64,000 bases of DNA from Alistipes sp. CAG:514 (GTDB lineage Bacteria > Bacteroidota > Bacteroidia > Bacteroidales > UBA932), in assembly GCA_000431015.1 (NCBI GenBank), contig HF986039.1:27588-91587 (forward strand), given 5' to 3'. The notes beneath the pieces are model-generated. The model ran no database searches and was not told where the DNA came from. It saw nothing but the letters and a program-made list of their open reading frames with translations. Position 1 is the first letter of the stretch, and every line of letters starts with the position of its first letter. The translations under genes and the position numbers were made by a program. Of the stretch, positions 18,668 through 27,685 are shown piece by piece.

Positions 18668-21600
18668 TTATTGCAATTTACTAAGTGTCTGAAGTGCTTT
18701 CGGCAAAGAATCTATCCCGCGGCTCACAATCTTCAGTTTTCCTTCCGACTGCTTGAGATTGAAAAGCTGGTCATTGGCATTGATGTTCTGAAGAATCCCG
18801 CTGAATACCTTCGACTTATAGTAAGGAGACATCTGATTGGCTATGAAGAACATTATCATCATACCATTCTTTATGATGATCTTCTCGAAGCCCAGTTTTC
18901 CGCCAAGATTCCTGATCTTCACCACATAGAAAAGATTGTCGGACTCAACAGGCATCTCTCCGAACCTGTCCTCCAGCTGACTCTTCACACGTTCGATCTC
19001 CTTGTCGCTCGTCATGCTGTCAAGCTGCTTGTAAATTCTTATCTTCTCTGCTGTTATGTCTATGTAGGAATCAGGGATCATCGCCGGCTGGTCGGTCTCG
19101 ATGGTGCAGTCCTCGACGTAAGACTCCTCGGAACGGGCTGTGGATATTCCTGTCTCCACTCCGAGTTCCTCCATAGCCTCGGCAAGGATTTTCTGGTAGG
19201 TCTCGTAGCCCAAGTCCATGATGAAGCCGCTTTGTTCGGCCCCAAGCAGGTTTCCGGCTCCGCGGATGTCCAGATCCTGCATGGCGATGTTGAATCCGCT
19301 TCCGAGATCAGAGAACTCCTCAATGGCCTTTAGCCTTCTTCTGGCATCGTCGGTGATGGTGATCAGCGGAGGCACGATCAAGTAGCAGAAAGCCTTCCTG
19401 TCCGACCTGCCGACACGTCCCCGGAGCTGGTGCAAGTCACTCAGACCGATGTTCTGAGCCTGGTTTATGATGATCGTGTTGGCGTTAGGGATGTCCAGTC
19501 CGTTTTCGATGATCGTGGTGCAAAGAAGCATGTCATAGTCCCCTCGGATGAAATCCAACATCTTGTTTTCCAACTCTTTGGCTTCCATCTGACCGTGAGC
19601 CACACAGATCTTCATGTCCGGGACGAGCCTGTGGAGAATCTCGTGGATGGAAGGAAGTTCCTCCACCTTGTTATGGATGAAGAAAAGCTGGCCGCCTCTA
19701 TTCAACTCGTAGTTGATGATGCTTCGTATCTCGTCCTTGTCGAAAAGGATGATCTCGGTCTGGGTAGGGATCCTGTTCGGCGGGGGAGTGTTGATGATGG
19801 AAAGATCCCTGGCTCCGAGCAAAGAGAACTGCAAGGTGCGGGGGATAGGAGTGGCCGTAAGTGTCAAAGTGTCCACGGAAGCCTTGACCTGACGCAACTT
19901 CTCTTTCGTGGAGACACCGAATTTCTGTTCCTCGTCGATGATAAGAAGACCTAAATCCTTGAAATCAAACCCCTTGCCGAGAAGTTTATGAGTACCTATC
20001 ACGATGTCCAGCTGTCCGCTCCCCAATCTTTCCTTTATGTCATTGATTTCCTTTGTGGTGCGGAGTCTGCTCACATAATCGACAGTGCAAGGGAAATCTC
20101 TGAGCCGGGAGGAGAAAGTGGTGTAGTGCTGCAACGACAGGATAGTGGTAGGCACAAGCACGGCGACCTGCTTGCCGTCAGTGACAGCCTTGAAAGCCGC
20201 CCTGATAGCAATCTCGGTCTTGCCGAAGCCGACATCACCGCAGACAAGCCTGTCCATGGGGCTGTTGTCCTCCATATCCTTCTTGACAGCCTTGTTCGCC
20301 GATTCCTGATCCGGAGTGTCCTCGTACATGAATGAGGACTCAAGCTCCTCCTGGAGATAACTGTCGGGGGAATAGGCGAAGCCACGCGTGGTCTTTCTCT
20401 TGGCGTAAAGCTGGATTAGATCCTTGGCGATGTCCTTTATCCTGGACTTGGCGCTCATCTTTAGATTCTGCCAAGTCTTTGATCCCAACTTGTTTACCTT
20501 CGGAGGAATGCCATCCTTCGACCGGAACCGTGAAATCTTGTTCAGCGAATGCACGGACACGAACACGACATCACCGTCCTTGTACATCAACTTAACGACC
20601 TCATGCATCCGTCCCTTGTCATCCCGCATACGGACCAATCCACCGAACACCCCGACACCGTGGTCTATGTGCACCACGTAATCGCCTATGTTAAAAGCAG
20701 TCAAGTCGTTAAGCGTCAACTGCTCACTCTTCTCGACCGTCCTTCGCACGCTCACCCTGTGGAATCGGTCGAAAATCTCATGGTCGGAGTAGCAGCAGAT
20801 CCTGTCATCCCGGTCGATGAACCCCGCATGAATATTCTTGCCCGCCACAAACTGAGGCACAAGTCCGCTGTTCTCGATCAGAATGGATTTAAGACGCTCC
20901 ACCTGCGAGTTTTTATCACTGAATATGAAGACTTTGTAGCCATGCTCAATGTTCTGCCTGATGTCAGCGGTCAGCAGCTCGAAATTCTTGTTGAACACAG
21001 GCTGCGGAGCGATGTTGAAAGCGACAGCGTCATCAGCGTCAACCCCGAGCGGAACCTCAAGAAAAACCCTTTTGAAATCCTTTAGACCGGAAAAGAAGTC
21101 CCTTTCCTTATACATGTCAGAGGAGTCCAGCCAGACAACGGTTCCTTTAGGAAGCAGGCTCGACACGCTCACGCTTCCCGCGTCCGAAGCCTCGGCGGTA
21201 AGGTCAGGAAAAATCTCTACCTCCTTCCTCTCCTCGACCGAAAGCTGCGTGTTGCAGTCAAACACGTGGATCCTTTCAACCTCATCCCCGAAGAATGACA
21301 CCCTGAAAGGCTGGTTGAAGGAATATGAGAATATGTCAACGATGGCTCCTCTTATTGAATATTGTCCCGGAGCGGACACGAAATCAACCCTCTCGAACCC
21401 TTGGGCGGAAAGAATCCTCTGAATGTCATCGTGCGAGATCTCCTGTCCCTCGGAAATCCTAAGGATGGAGGCGCTGATCGCGTCAGGAGCCGGAACAGGT
21501 TCCTCAAGAGCCTCGGGATAAGTCACTATGTACAAAACGGACGAATTGTCGGCGCCAGCCATTATCTTACCTATGGCCGAAGTCCTCTGCACTCCAAGAG

Positions 21601-21862
21601 ATGACTTGTAGTTGCTTCTCTCCACGCCCTTGCCGCTGTCCGGAAGATAGAAGACAACATCCCCGTCAGTCAGAGCGTAAAGATCCGAGCAGCAATATTC
21701 AGCGCTCTCCCTATCAGGAAGCACTATCACATTGGTCCCGCAAGGAGCGGCCACACTGACCACAAACCATCTGGCAGACAGAAATAGTCCTTTGCAGTAG
21801 ACATCACCTTTCCGGAGCAGTCTTTCCGAGAGTATTTTTACAGAAGCGGAACTTATCAACAT
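18668..21862 (-). CDS. mfd: Transcription-repair coupling factor Mfd
   Basis: The DNA translocase that removes stalled RNA polymerase and recruits UvrA. In order are the UvrB-like N-terminal module, the RNA-polymerase interaction domain (NIGDYVVHIDHGVGVF, about residue 395), the helicase core with Walker A GDVGFGKTEIAIRAA (about 545), the DEEQ box (IIDEEQKFG), the RecG-like motif LRGRVGRSDRKAFCYL and the C-terminal TRCF domain. At about 1064-1071 residues it is short for the family because the N-terminus is reduced. A TTG at 21883 would add seven residues; the ATG at 21862 is taken here. A DnaA-box-like sequence overlaps the first codons. Confidence 0.95.
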   Translation of the reverse strand: MLISSASVKILSERLLRKGDVYCKGLFLSARWFVVSVAAPCGTNVIVLPDRESAEYCCSDLYALTDGDVVFYLPDSGKGVERSNYKSSLGVQRTSAIGKIMAGADNSSVLYIVTYPEALEEPVPAPDAISASILRISEGQEISHDDIQRILSAQGFERVDFVSAPGQYSIRGAIVDIFSYSFNQPFRVSFFGDEVERIHVFDCNTQLSVEERKEVEIFPDLTAEASDAGSVSVSSLLPKGTVVWLDSSDMYKERDFFSGLKDFKRVFLEVPLGVDADDAVAFNIAPQPVFNKNFELLTADIRQNIEHGYKVFIFSDKNSQVERLKSILIENSGLVPQFVAGKNIHAGFIDRDDRICCYSDHEIFDRFHRVSVRRTVEKSEQLTLNDLTAFNIGDYVVHIDHGVGVFGGLVRMRDDKGRMHEVVKLMYKDGDVVFVSVHSLNKISRFRSKDGIPPKVNKLGSKTWQNLKMSAKSRIKDIAKDLIQLYAKRKTTRGFAYSPDSYLQEELESSFMYEDTPDQESANKAVKKDMEDNSPMDRLVCGDVGFGKTEIAIRAAFKAVTDGKQVAVLVPTTILSLQHYTTFSSRLRDFPCTVDYVSRLRTTKEINDIKERLGSGQLDIVIGTHKLLGKGFDFKDLGLLIIDEEQKFGVSTKEKLRQVKASVDTLTLTATPIPRTLQFSLLGARDLSIINTPPPNRIPTQTEIILFDKDEIRSIINYELNRGGQLFFIHNKVEELPSIHEILHRLVPDMKICVAHGQMEAKELENKMLDFIRGDYDMLLCTTIIENGLDIPNANTIIINQAQNIGLSDLHQLRGRVGRSDRKAFCYLIVPPLITITDDARRRLKAIEEFSDLGSGFNIAMQDLDIRGAGNLLGAEQSGFIMDLGYETYQKILAEAMEELGVETGISTARSEESYVEDCTIETDQPAMIPDSYIDITAEKIRIYKQLDSMTSDKEIERVKSQLEDRFGEMPVESDNLFYVVKIRNLGGKLGFEKIIIKNGMMIMFFIANQMSPYYKSKVFSGILQNINANDQLFNLKQSEGKLKIVSRGIDSLPKALQTLSKLQ

Positions 21863-22110
21863 AAGCGTCAAATTCTTGTTCAAAACCTGTTGAAAACCTT
21901 GTTGAAAACAGGCACGTGAAAGTTGATTACGGAGGCGGGTGACTTTATCAACAGCTTATCAAAAATTTATCAATAGGGTAACCAACAATTTATGCCGCAC
22001 ATAATAAAATGATTATCAAACCATTGAATAAGTTATCAACATATTAACAATCTAAATAGAATCAACAAATCTAAATAAATCTATCATTTATATTTTTTAG
22101 GAAATGATTT
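21853..22110. other. Cluster of DnaA-box-like TTATCAA sites with an AT-rich flank; candidate origin
   Basis: Six copies of TTATCAA, all on the plus strand, start at 21853, 21945, 21956, 21967, 22013 and 22033. Three read TTATCAACA, one base from the classical DnaA box TTATCCACA. To the right is a strongly AT-rich stretch (22040-22110) with the repeated AATCTAAATA. The region lies between divergent mfd and ruvB. Genes to the left are all on the minus strand and most to the right are on the plus strand. These traits fit a replication origin, but no box is perfect and dnaA is not in the window. Confidence 0.4.
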
Positions 22111-22155
22111 TTGTTGCTTCCCGTCCGACACTTTCTTTCTTCCGTCGGTTTTCAC

Positions 22156-22163
22156 TATCTTTG
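22156..22163 (+). promoter_or_regulatory. -7 element of the ruvB promoter
   Basis: TATCTTTG matches TAnnTTTG and ends 21 bases before the ruvB ATG. The -33 position shows only TTTC-like sequence. The surrounding bases closely match those in front of sufS (33213-33220). Confidence 0.6.
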
Positions 22164-22184
22164 TACTGATTAAAACACTTTCTG

Positions 22185-23216
22185 ATGACAGAATTTGATC
22201 CGCACAATACAAACGCTGGCAAAGATAAGGATTTGGACGGAATAATCCGCCCGCAAGGATTGGAAGATTTCACCGGACAACGGGAAATCGTGTCCAACCT
22301 CAACATCTATGTCAAGGCGGCCAAGATGAGAGGCGAAGCACTTGACCATGTGCTGTTTCACGGGCCTCCAGGCCTGGGAAAGACAACTCTCGCGCACATC
22401 ATCGCCAACGAGATGGGAGTCAGCATGAAGGTGACCTCCGGCCCGGTGCTTGACAAGCCCGGTGACCTGGCGGGTCTTCTGACATCGCTTGAGACGGGTG
22501 ACGTGCTTTTCATCGACGAGATCCACCGCCTCTCGCCGGAAGTGGAGGAGTACCTCTATTCGGCGATGGAGGACTATGTGATTGACATCATGATCGACAA
22601 GGGGCCGGGTGCCAGATCCGTGAGGATCTCTCTCAACCCGTTCACGCTCGTGGGTGCCACCACAAGAAGCGGACTGCTCACCGCGCCTCTTCGTGAAAGG
22701 TTCGGAATCAATTGTGCCCTCGAGTATTACGACACATCAGACCTGATACGTATCGTGCGCCGCAGCGCCCGCATCCTCAATGTCGCCATTGACGACGAGG
22801 CTGCCCGTGAGATAGCTCTCAGAAGCCGCGGAACGCCACGTATTGCCAACGCCCTTCTTAAAAGAGTAAGGGATTTCGCGCAGGTGATGGGCGACGGCCA
22901 CATAGATCTGGACATCTCACGTTACGCTCTCGACAAGCTAAAGATCGACAAGAGGGGACTGGACTCCATCGACAACAAGATACTCCGCACGATCATCACC
23001 ACCTTCAAGGGTGGGCCTGTGGGAGCCAACACGATCGCTACGGCCATCAGCGAGGATCAAGGCACGTTCGAGGAGGTCTATGAGCCGTTCCTTATCAAGG
23101 AAGGCTTCATTGTGCGCACCCAGCGTGGAAGAATAGCCACGGAGATGGCCTACCACCACCTTGGACTGGATGCGGAACTGGAATCTAAAAAGGATGAGAA
23201 TGGCACGCTTTTCTAA
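22185..23216 (+). CDS. ruvB: Holliday junction branch-migration ATPase RuvB
   Basis: A 343-residue AAA+ motor that drives branch migration with RuvA. The Walker A motif is [11 protein letters not shown] (about residue 63), Walker B is LFIDEIHRL, sensor 1 lies in [18 protein letters not shown] and the arginine finger is in the same stretch. The C-terminal winged helix includes [12 protein letters not shown]. Length is standard. ruvA is in the window too but unlinked (32.5-33.1 kb, opposite strand), and ruvC was not seen. The next gene overlaps its 3' end by 17 bases. Confidence 0.97.
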   Translation: MTEFDPHNTNAGKDKDLDGIIRPQGLEDFTGQREIVSNLNIYVKAAKMRGEALDHVLFHGPPGLGKTTLAHIIANEMGVSMKVTSGPVLDKPGDLAGLLTSLETGDVLFIDEIHRLSPEVEEYLYSAMEDYVIDIMIDKGPGARSVRISLNPFTLVGATTRSGLLTAPLRERFGINCALEYYDTSDLIRIVRRSARILNVAIDDEAAREIALRSRGTPRIANALLKRVRDFAQVMGDGHIDLDISRYALDKLKIDKRGLDSIDNKILRTIITTFKGGPVGANTIATAISEDQGTFEEVYEPFLIKEGFIVRTQRGRIATEMAYHHLGLDAELESKKDENGTLF

Positions 23217-24291
23217 GAAGTTCATAGCCTCGTTGGCTTTCATATTCATTTCATTCAAAGCATTTTGCTGCACTTCCGTGATCATTTCCGGGGGAGTGCG
23301 GGCTGACGGGCGGCCGGTGATGCTCAAGCATCGCGACACCGGTGAGCTGAACAACAGGATGGAATGGTTCCAAGGTCCCGGATATTCATTCATCGGACTC
23401 GTGAACTCTCCGTCGCGGGGTGGGGAAGTGTGGTCTGGGGTCAACTCCGCCGGCTTCTGCATCATGAACACCGCCACCTACGACCTCAAGGATGACGACG
23501 TTCCTTCCTCTGAAATGGACAAAGAGGGAATTGTGATGTACAAGGCTCTTGGAATATGCCGCAGTCTGCAAGACTTTGAGAATATGCTCGACTCGCTTCC
23601 GAAGCCTTGGGGTGTGGAGGCCAATTTCGGCATCATCGACGCGCTCGGCGAGGCGGCCTATTACGAGGTTGACAACCATTCGTGGAAGAGGTTCGACGTC
23701 GCAGACCAGCCAGGAGGGTACATGGTCGTGACGAACTTCACCCGAAGCGGACGCAAGGAGGACAGGAAAGGAGTTGACAGGTTCCAAAAGGCTTCAAGGA
23801 TAATGGATTCCGCCGCCGTTTCCGTCATTGACCACCGTTTTCTTTTCAATGAGATCTCACGTTCCGGCAAGCCGATAATGCGGGACATTACTTCCTCCTC
23901 GGTGGTTTTTGAAGGGGTACCGCAGGAGGAGGATCCCTCTAAAACAGTGATGTGGACACTGTTAGGAAGTCCGACCAGCACTGTCTACGTACCTCTTAAG
24001 GTCTTCGGCTGCGATCATATTCCTGACTATATGAAGAGTTCGCAGGGGAGCGGGAATGCCGCCATGTGTGACACCGCCCTCGCCTTGAAGGAAGCTTTAG
24101 GTTTTGAATATGGCTGCTCGGATTCTTGCAGGGAGGTTGAGAAGTTCGTAGACAGCCGTTTCTCTAATGACATGTCGGAAAAGAGCTACGATCGCTTCAC
24201 AAATCATATTTATCGTCGGTATAAGAGGAAATGTGTAAGTAAATCGCTGAAAATGGCTCATAAAATTGCTGATTACGAGAAAAATGACTAA
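23200..24291 (+). CDS. Secreted Ntn-hydrolase (C45/choloylglycine-hydrolase-like)
   Basis: A 363-residue protein with a signal-like N-terminus ([16 protein letters not shown]) leading to CCTSVIISG. In this superfamily the nucleophile is an N-terminal Cys in a CTS-type context, so Cys24 would be exposed by signal cleavage. The following segments fit a linear-amide hydrolase: [31 protein letters not shown] and [20 protein letters not shown]. Substrate is unknown; acyl-amides, bile-salt conjugates or peptides are all possible. The ATG at 23200 overlaps ruvB by 17 bases; in-frame starts further up would give an improbable signal. Confidence 0.7.
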   Translation: MARFSKKFIASLAFIFISFKAFCCTSVIISGGVRADGRPVMLKHRDTGELNNRMEWFQGPGYSFIGLVNSPSRGGEVWSGVNSAGFCIMNTATYDLKDDDVPSSEMDKEGIVMYKALGICRSLQDFENMLDSLPKPWGVEANFGIIDALGEAAYYEVDNHSWKRFDVADQPGGYMVVTNFTRSGRKEDRKGVDRFQKASRIMDSAAVSVIDHRFLFNEISRSGKPIMRDITSSSVVFEGVPQEEDPSKTVMWTLLGSPTSTVYVPLKVFGCDHIPDYMKSSQGSGNAAMCDTALALKEALGFEYGCSDSCREVEKFVDSRFSNDMSEKSYDRFTNHIYRRYKRKCVSKSLKMAHKIADYEKND

Positions 24292-24346
24292 AATTGCAGA
24301 CTTATTGCGAATTCATTAGGATTTTTATAAATAACATATTTCAGAT

Positions 24347-26293
24347 ATGGCCGATAAATTAATCTCAAAGATTCCTGACGGTCCTTTGGCCGAGAAATGG
24401 ACCAAACGTAAGTCGGAACTCCGACTCGTCAATCCGAACAACAGAAGAAAGCTTGAAATCATCGTTGTCGGTACCGGACTTGGCGGCGCTTCCGCAGCCG
24501 CTACTCTCGGTGAGCTTGGCTACAATGTCAAGGTTTTCTGCATCAGTGACTCACCTCGCCGCGCGCACTCCATCGCCGCCCAGGGTGGTATCAACGCCGC
24601 TAAGAACTATCAGAATGACAATGACGCTGTCTATCGTCTCTTCTACGACACGATCAAGGGAGGTGACTACCGCAGCCGTGAGGCGAATGTCTATCGTCTC
24701 GCCGAGGTCAGCGCGGCCATTATCGACCAGTGCGTCGCCCAGGGTGTTCCTTTCGCCCGTGAGTACGGTGGCTATCTCGCCAACCGTTCTTTCGGAGGTG
24801 TTCAGGTAAGCCGTACGTTCTATGCAAGAGGACAAACCGGTCAGCAGCTTCTTCTTGGAGCCTATGCCGCCCTCAACCGTCAGGTTGCAGCCGGCACTGT
24901 GACCAGCTATCCTCGCCACGAGATGCTTGATCTCGTCCTCATCGACGGTCAGGCAAAGGGTATCATCGCCCGTAACCTCGTGACCGGCAAGCTTGAGAGA
25001 TTCGGCGCCCATGCTGTGGTGATCGCCACCGGCGGCTACGGCAACACCTACTTCCTCTCTACCAACGCCATGAACAGCAACGGTTCTGCCGCTTGGCAGT
25101 GCTACAAGAAGGGAGCCTATTTCGCAAACCCTTGCTTCGCGCAGATCCATCCTACCTGCATCCCTGTACACGGCGAGCAGCAGTGCAAGCTGACCCTTAT
25201 GTCAGAGTCCCTGCGTAATGACGGACGTATCTGGGTTCCTAAGAAGATGGAGGATGTGATGAAGCTTCGCAAGCACGAGATCAAGCCTTCGCAGATCCCT
25301 GAGGAGGACCGTGACTACTATCTTGAGCGCCGTTACCCTGCGTTCGGCAATCTCGTTCCTCGTGACGTGGCCTCAAGAGCCGCCAAGGAGAGATGCGACG
25401 CCGGCTTCGGTGTCAACGAGACAGGTCTCGCGGTGTTCCTCGACTTCTCCGACGCCATCAAGCGCCTCGGACACCAGAGGGTACAGGAGCGTTACGGCAA
25501 CCTCTTCGACATGTACTTCAAGATCAATAACGTAAGCCCTTGGGAGGAGCCTATGATGATCTACCCTGCCATCCACTACACGATGGGCGGCATCTGGGTT
25601 GACTACGATCTTCAGACCACCATCCCTGGACTCTACGCCATCGGTGAGGCCAACTTCTCTGACCACGGTGGAAACCGTCTTGGAGCCTCCGCCCTCATGC
25701 AGGGTCTGGCTGACGGCTACTTCGTGCTGCCTATCACCATCGCCGACTATCTTTCACACAAGTTCGCCGAGCCTAAGACCGACATCAACAACCCTGCCTT
25801 CGACAAGGCCGAGAAGGATGTTCAGGCCAGAATCGACAGACTCTTCGCCATCAAGGGCAAGCAGACTGTTGACTCCATCCACAAGAAACTCGGAAACATC
25901 ATGTGGGAGTACGTTGGTATGGCCCGTTGCGAGGAAGGTCTTAAGAAGGCCATCAAGGAGATCGGCGACCTTAAGGCTGAGTTCTACAAGGATGTTTGCG
26001 TTCCTGGAGAGCAGGGACAGTTCAACCAGGAGCTTGAGAAGGCTCTCAGGCTTGAGGACTTCTTCGAGATCGGCGAGCTGATGGCACGTGACGCCCTTAA
26101 CAGGAACGAGTCCTGCGGCGGTCACTTCCGTATCGAGAGCCAGACCGAGGAAGGAGAGGCCAAGAGAGACGACGCCAACTACATGTATGTCGCCGCCTGG
26201 GAGTACAAGGGAGAAGGCCAGGAGCCTGAGCTTCACAAGGAGCCTCTCAAGTACGAGTTCATCGAAGTTAAAACAAGAAATTATAAAGACTAG
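24347..26293 (+). CDS. frdA: Succinate dehydrogenase/fumarate reductase flavoprotein subunit
   Basis: A 648-residue FAD subunit of the succinate:quinone oxidoreductase family. The FAD-binding start is [20 protein letters not shown] (about residues 38-57). The His of [16 protein letters not shown] should carry covalent FAD, and the family's substrate-site signatures occur later ([32 protein letters not shown]). Length matches the Bacteroidetes subunit. The iron-sulfur subunit follows after 8 bases. The membrane cytochrome b subunit, normally just upstream in Bacteroidales, is not here: only 55 bases separate this gene from the Ntn-hydrolase. Codon use is strongly optimised, suggesting high expression. 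Confidence 0.96.
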   Translation: MADKLISKIPDGPLAEKWTKRKSELRLVNPNNRRKLEIIVVGTGLGGASAAATLGELGYNVKVFCISDSPRRAHSIAAQGGINAAKNYQNDNDAVYRLFYDTIKGGDYRSREANVYRLAEVSAAIIDQCVAQGVPFAREYGGYLANRSFGGVQVSRTFYARGQTGQQLLLGAYAALNRQVAAGTVTSYPRHEMLDLVLIDGQAKGIIARNLVTGKLERFGAHAVVIATGGYGNTYFLSTNAMNSNGSAAWQCYKKGAYFANPCFAQIHPTCIPVHGEQQCKLTLMSESLRNDGRIWVPKKMEDVMKLRKHEIKPSQIPEEDRDYYLERRYPAFGNLVPRDVASRAAKERCDAGFGVNETGLAVFLDFSDAIKRLGHQRVQERYGNLFDMYFKINNVSPWEEPMMIYPAIHYTMGGIWVDYDLQTTIPGLYAIGEANFSDHGGNRLGASALMQGLADGYFVLPITIADYLSHKFAEPKTDINNPAFDKAEKDVQARIDRLFAIKGKQTVDSIHKKLGNIMWEYVGMARCEEGLKKAIKEIGDLKAEFYKDVCVPGEQGQFNQELEKALRLEDFFEIGELMARDALNRNESCGGHFRIESQTEEGEAKRDDANYMYVAAWEYKGEGQEPELHKEPLKYEFIEVKTRNYKD

Positions 26294-26301
26294 AATCGGC
26301 T

Positions 26302-27081
26302 ATGGATTTCAATCTTAAGATATGGCGTCAGAAGAACGCCAAGGAACAAGGTCATTTTGAGACTTATCATATTTCCGGAATAGAGGAGGACGCCTCTTTC
26401 CTCGAAATGCTTGACATCCTCAATGAGCAGCTGATCCGTGAGGGTAATGATCCTGTAGCCGTTGACAGAGGCTGCCAGAGCAGCGGTCCTGTGTCTTTCG
26501 ACCACGACTGCCGCGAGGGTATCTGCGGTGCTTGCTCATTGTTCATCGATGGCCGTGCCCACGGTCCGGACGATCACGTGACGACCTGCCAGTTGTTCAT
26601 GCGTCATTTCAAGGACGGAGCCACCATCACGGTAGAGCCTTTCAGAAGCGCCGGTTTCCCTATCATCAAGGACTTGGTGGTTGACCGCAGCGCCTTTGAC
26701 AAGATCCTTCAGGCTGGCGGATTCATCTCTGTCAGAACTGGTTCCGCTCAAGATGCCAACAACATCCTTATCTCTCACGAGAATGCTGAGAAGAGCATGG
26801 ACGCGGCTGCCTGCGTTGGTTGCGGTGCCTGCGTGGCGACCTGTAAGAACGGTTCCGCAATGCTGTTCGTGGCCGCAAGGGTCAGCTCCCTCGCTCTGCT
26901 TCCTCAGGGTAAGCCGGAGGCTGCTCGTAGGGCTAGGAATATGGTTGCGAAGATGGAGGAACTTGGTTTCGGTAACTGTACCAACACGCGCGCCTGCGAG
27001 ATGGAGTGCCCTAAGGGAATCTCCATCGACCACATCGCCCGTCTCAACCGAGAGTTCCTGAAGGCGAAATTCTCTGAGTAA
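26302..27081 (+). CDS. frdB: Succinate dehydrogenase/fumarate reductase iron-sulfur subunit
   Basis: A 259-residue electron-transfer subunit. The N-terminal ferredoxin-like domain carries the [2Fe-2S] ligands in [15 protein letters not shown] and TCQL (about residues 70-98). The C-terminal domain carries [14 protein letters not shown] (about 172) and [16 protein letters not shown] (about 225) for the other clusters. It transfers electrons between FrdA and a membrane quinone site. It is followed by a strong terminator, so frdA-frdB ends here without a frdC. Confidence 0.95.
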   Translation: MDFNLKIWRQKNAKEQGHFETYHISGIEEDASFLEMLDILNEQLIREGNDPVAVDRGCQSSGPVSFDHDCREGICGACSLFIDGRAHGPDDHVTTCQLFMRHFKDGATITVEPFRSAGFPIIKDLVVDRSAFDKILQAGGFISVRTGSAQDANNILISHENAEKSMDAAACVGCGACVATCKNGSAMLFVAARVSSLALLPQGKPEAARRARNMVAKMEELGFGNCTNTRACEMECPKGISIDHIARLNREFLKAKFSE

Positions 27082-27102
27082 GAGTTTATCACTGAATATT
27101 TT

Positions 27103-27136
27103 AGTCGGAAAAGTTCTGCTTTTCCGACTTTTTTTT
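27103..27136 (+). terminator. Rho-independent terminator after frdB
   Basis: A perfect 11-base-pair stem (27103-27113 with 27119-27129), loop TTCTG and a run of eight T (27129-27136), 21 bases after the frdB stop. Confidence 0.92.
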
Positions 27137-27215
27137 GCCTGTAACCCAAATACTCGTATTATTCTTTTTAGCTGATAATATATGTTGCCTATTTTTTTTC
27201 GAAGTGGAATATATT

Positions 27216-27262
27216 ATTGATGTAATTTATTTGAGGCTATTGATGCAATTTCTTTGAGGGCT
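27216..27262. repeat. Short tandem duplication, two 23-24-base units
   Basis: Two adjacent units, 27216-27238 and 27239-27262, both begin ATTGATG and end GAGG(G)CT and differ at three or four places. They lead directly into the inverted repeat that follows. Confidence 0.7.
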
Positions 27263-27323
27263 GAAAAAAAGAAAATTCCAAATTTTGCACGTTATCAAAA
27301 TTTGAAATTTTATTTTTCAGCCC
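27258..27323. repeat. 66-base AT-rich inverted repeat
   Basis: GGGCTGAAAAA at 27258-27268 pairs with TTTTTCAGCCC at 27313-27323. Inside, AAATTTTG and CAAAATTT pair as well, leaving a loop CACGTTAT. It could work as a transcription terminator in either direction or as a mobile-element remnant. Confidence 0.7.
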
Positions 27324-27553
27324 TTTAGTTATATTTCCGTAAGTTATTATTCTGCCTTTTGGTTATATTACTGTAATATATTATTACTCTTTGTTTTTGA
27401 TTCCGTAAGTTATTCTTCTCTCCTTTTGGTTATACTACTGTAATATTTTCTCTACTCTTTTTTGTTACTGTAACTTATTCTTCTGTCCTTTGGTTATATT
27501 ACTGTAAGACATTATTCTCCCTTTAGAGTTTATATTGCTGTAAGTAATTCTAT
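27321..27553. repeat. Seven degenerate tandem units of about 33 bases
   Basis: Units begin at 27321, 27355, 27389, 27422, 27457, 27487 and 27520. Each starts CCTTTTGGTTATA or similar, has the core ACTGTAA or TCCGTAAG, and ends TTATTCT-like. Units 2 and 4 are the closest, and units 1 and 3 share TTCCGTAAGTTATT, so a two-unit period of about 67 bases is also visible. There are no unique spacers. The block is far more AT-rich than the coding DNA and lies between two convergent genes. No gene or known element explains it. Confidence 0.8.
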
Positions 27554-27586
27554 AATAATTACTTGATATTATTTATTTGCTTTTTA

Positions 27587-27653
27587 AGCCAATAAAATTC
27601 TCTATGTGAAATTTTTGTCACGTGAAAAATTTCACATAGAGACTTTTTTGGCT
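27587..27653. terminator. Long inverted repeat between convergent frdB and hflX, likely bidirectional terminator
   Basis: A 17-base-pair perfect stem (27600-27616 with 27625-27641) has loop GTCACGTG. Outer bases AGCCAA (27587-27592) and TTGGCT (27648-27653) extend the pairing, with T- and A-runs on both sides. It lies 33 bases downstream of the hflX stop. Confidence 0.65.
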
Positions 27654-27685
27654 ATTTATGTCGTTCAGAGACCTTTATTGATAAA

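Noticed and set aside
27321..27553. CRISPR array
   Set aside because: Units are directly tandem and degenerate with no unique spacers, and no cas gene is nearby.
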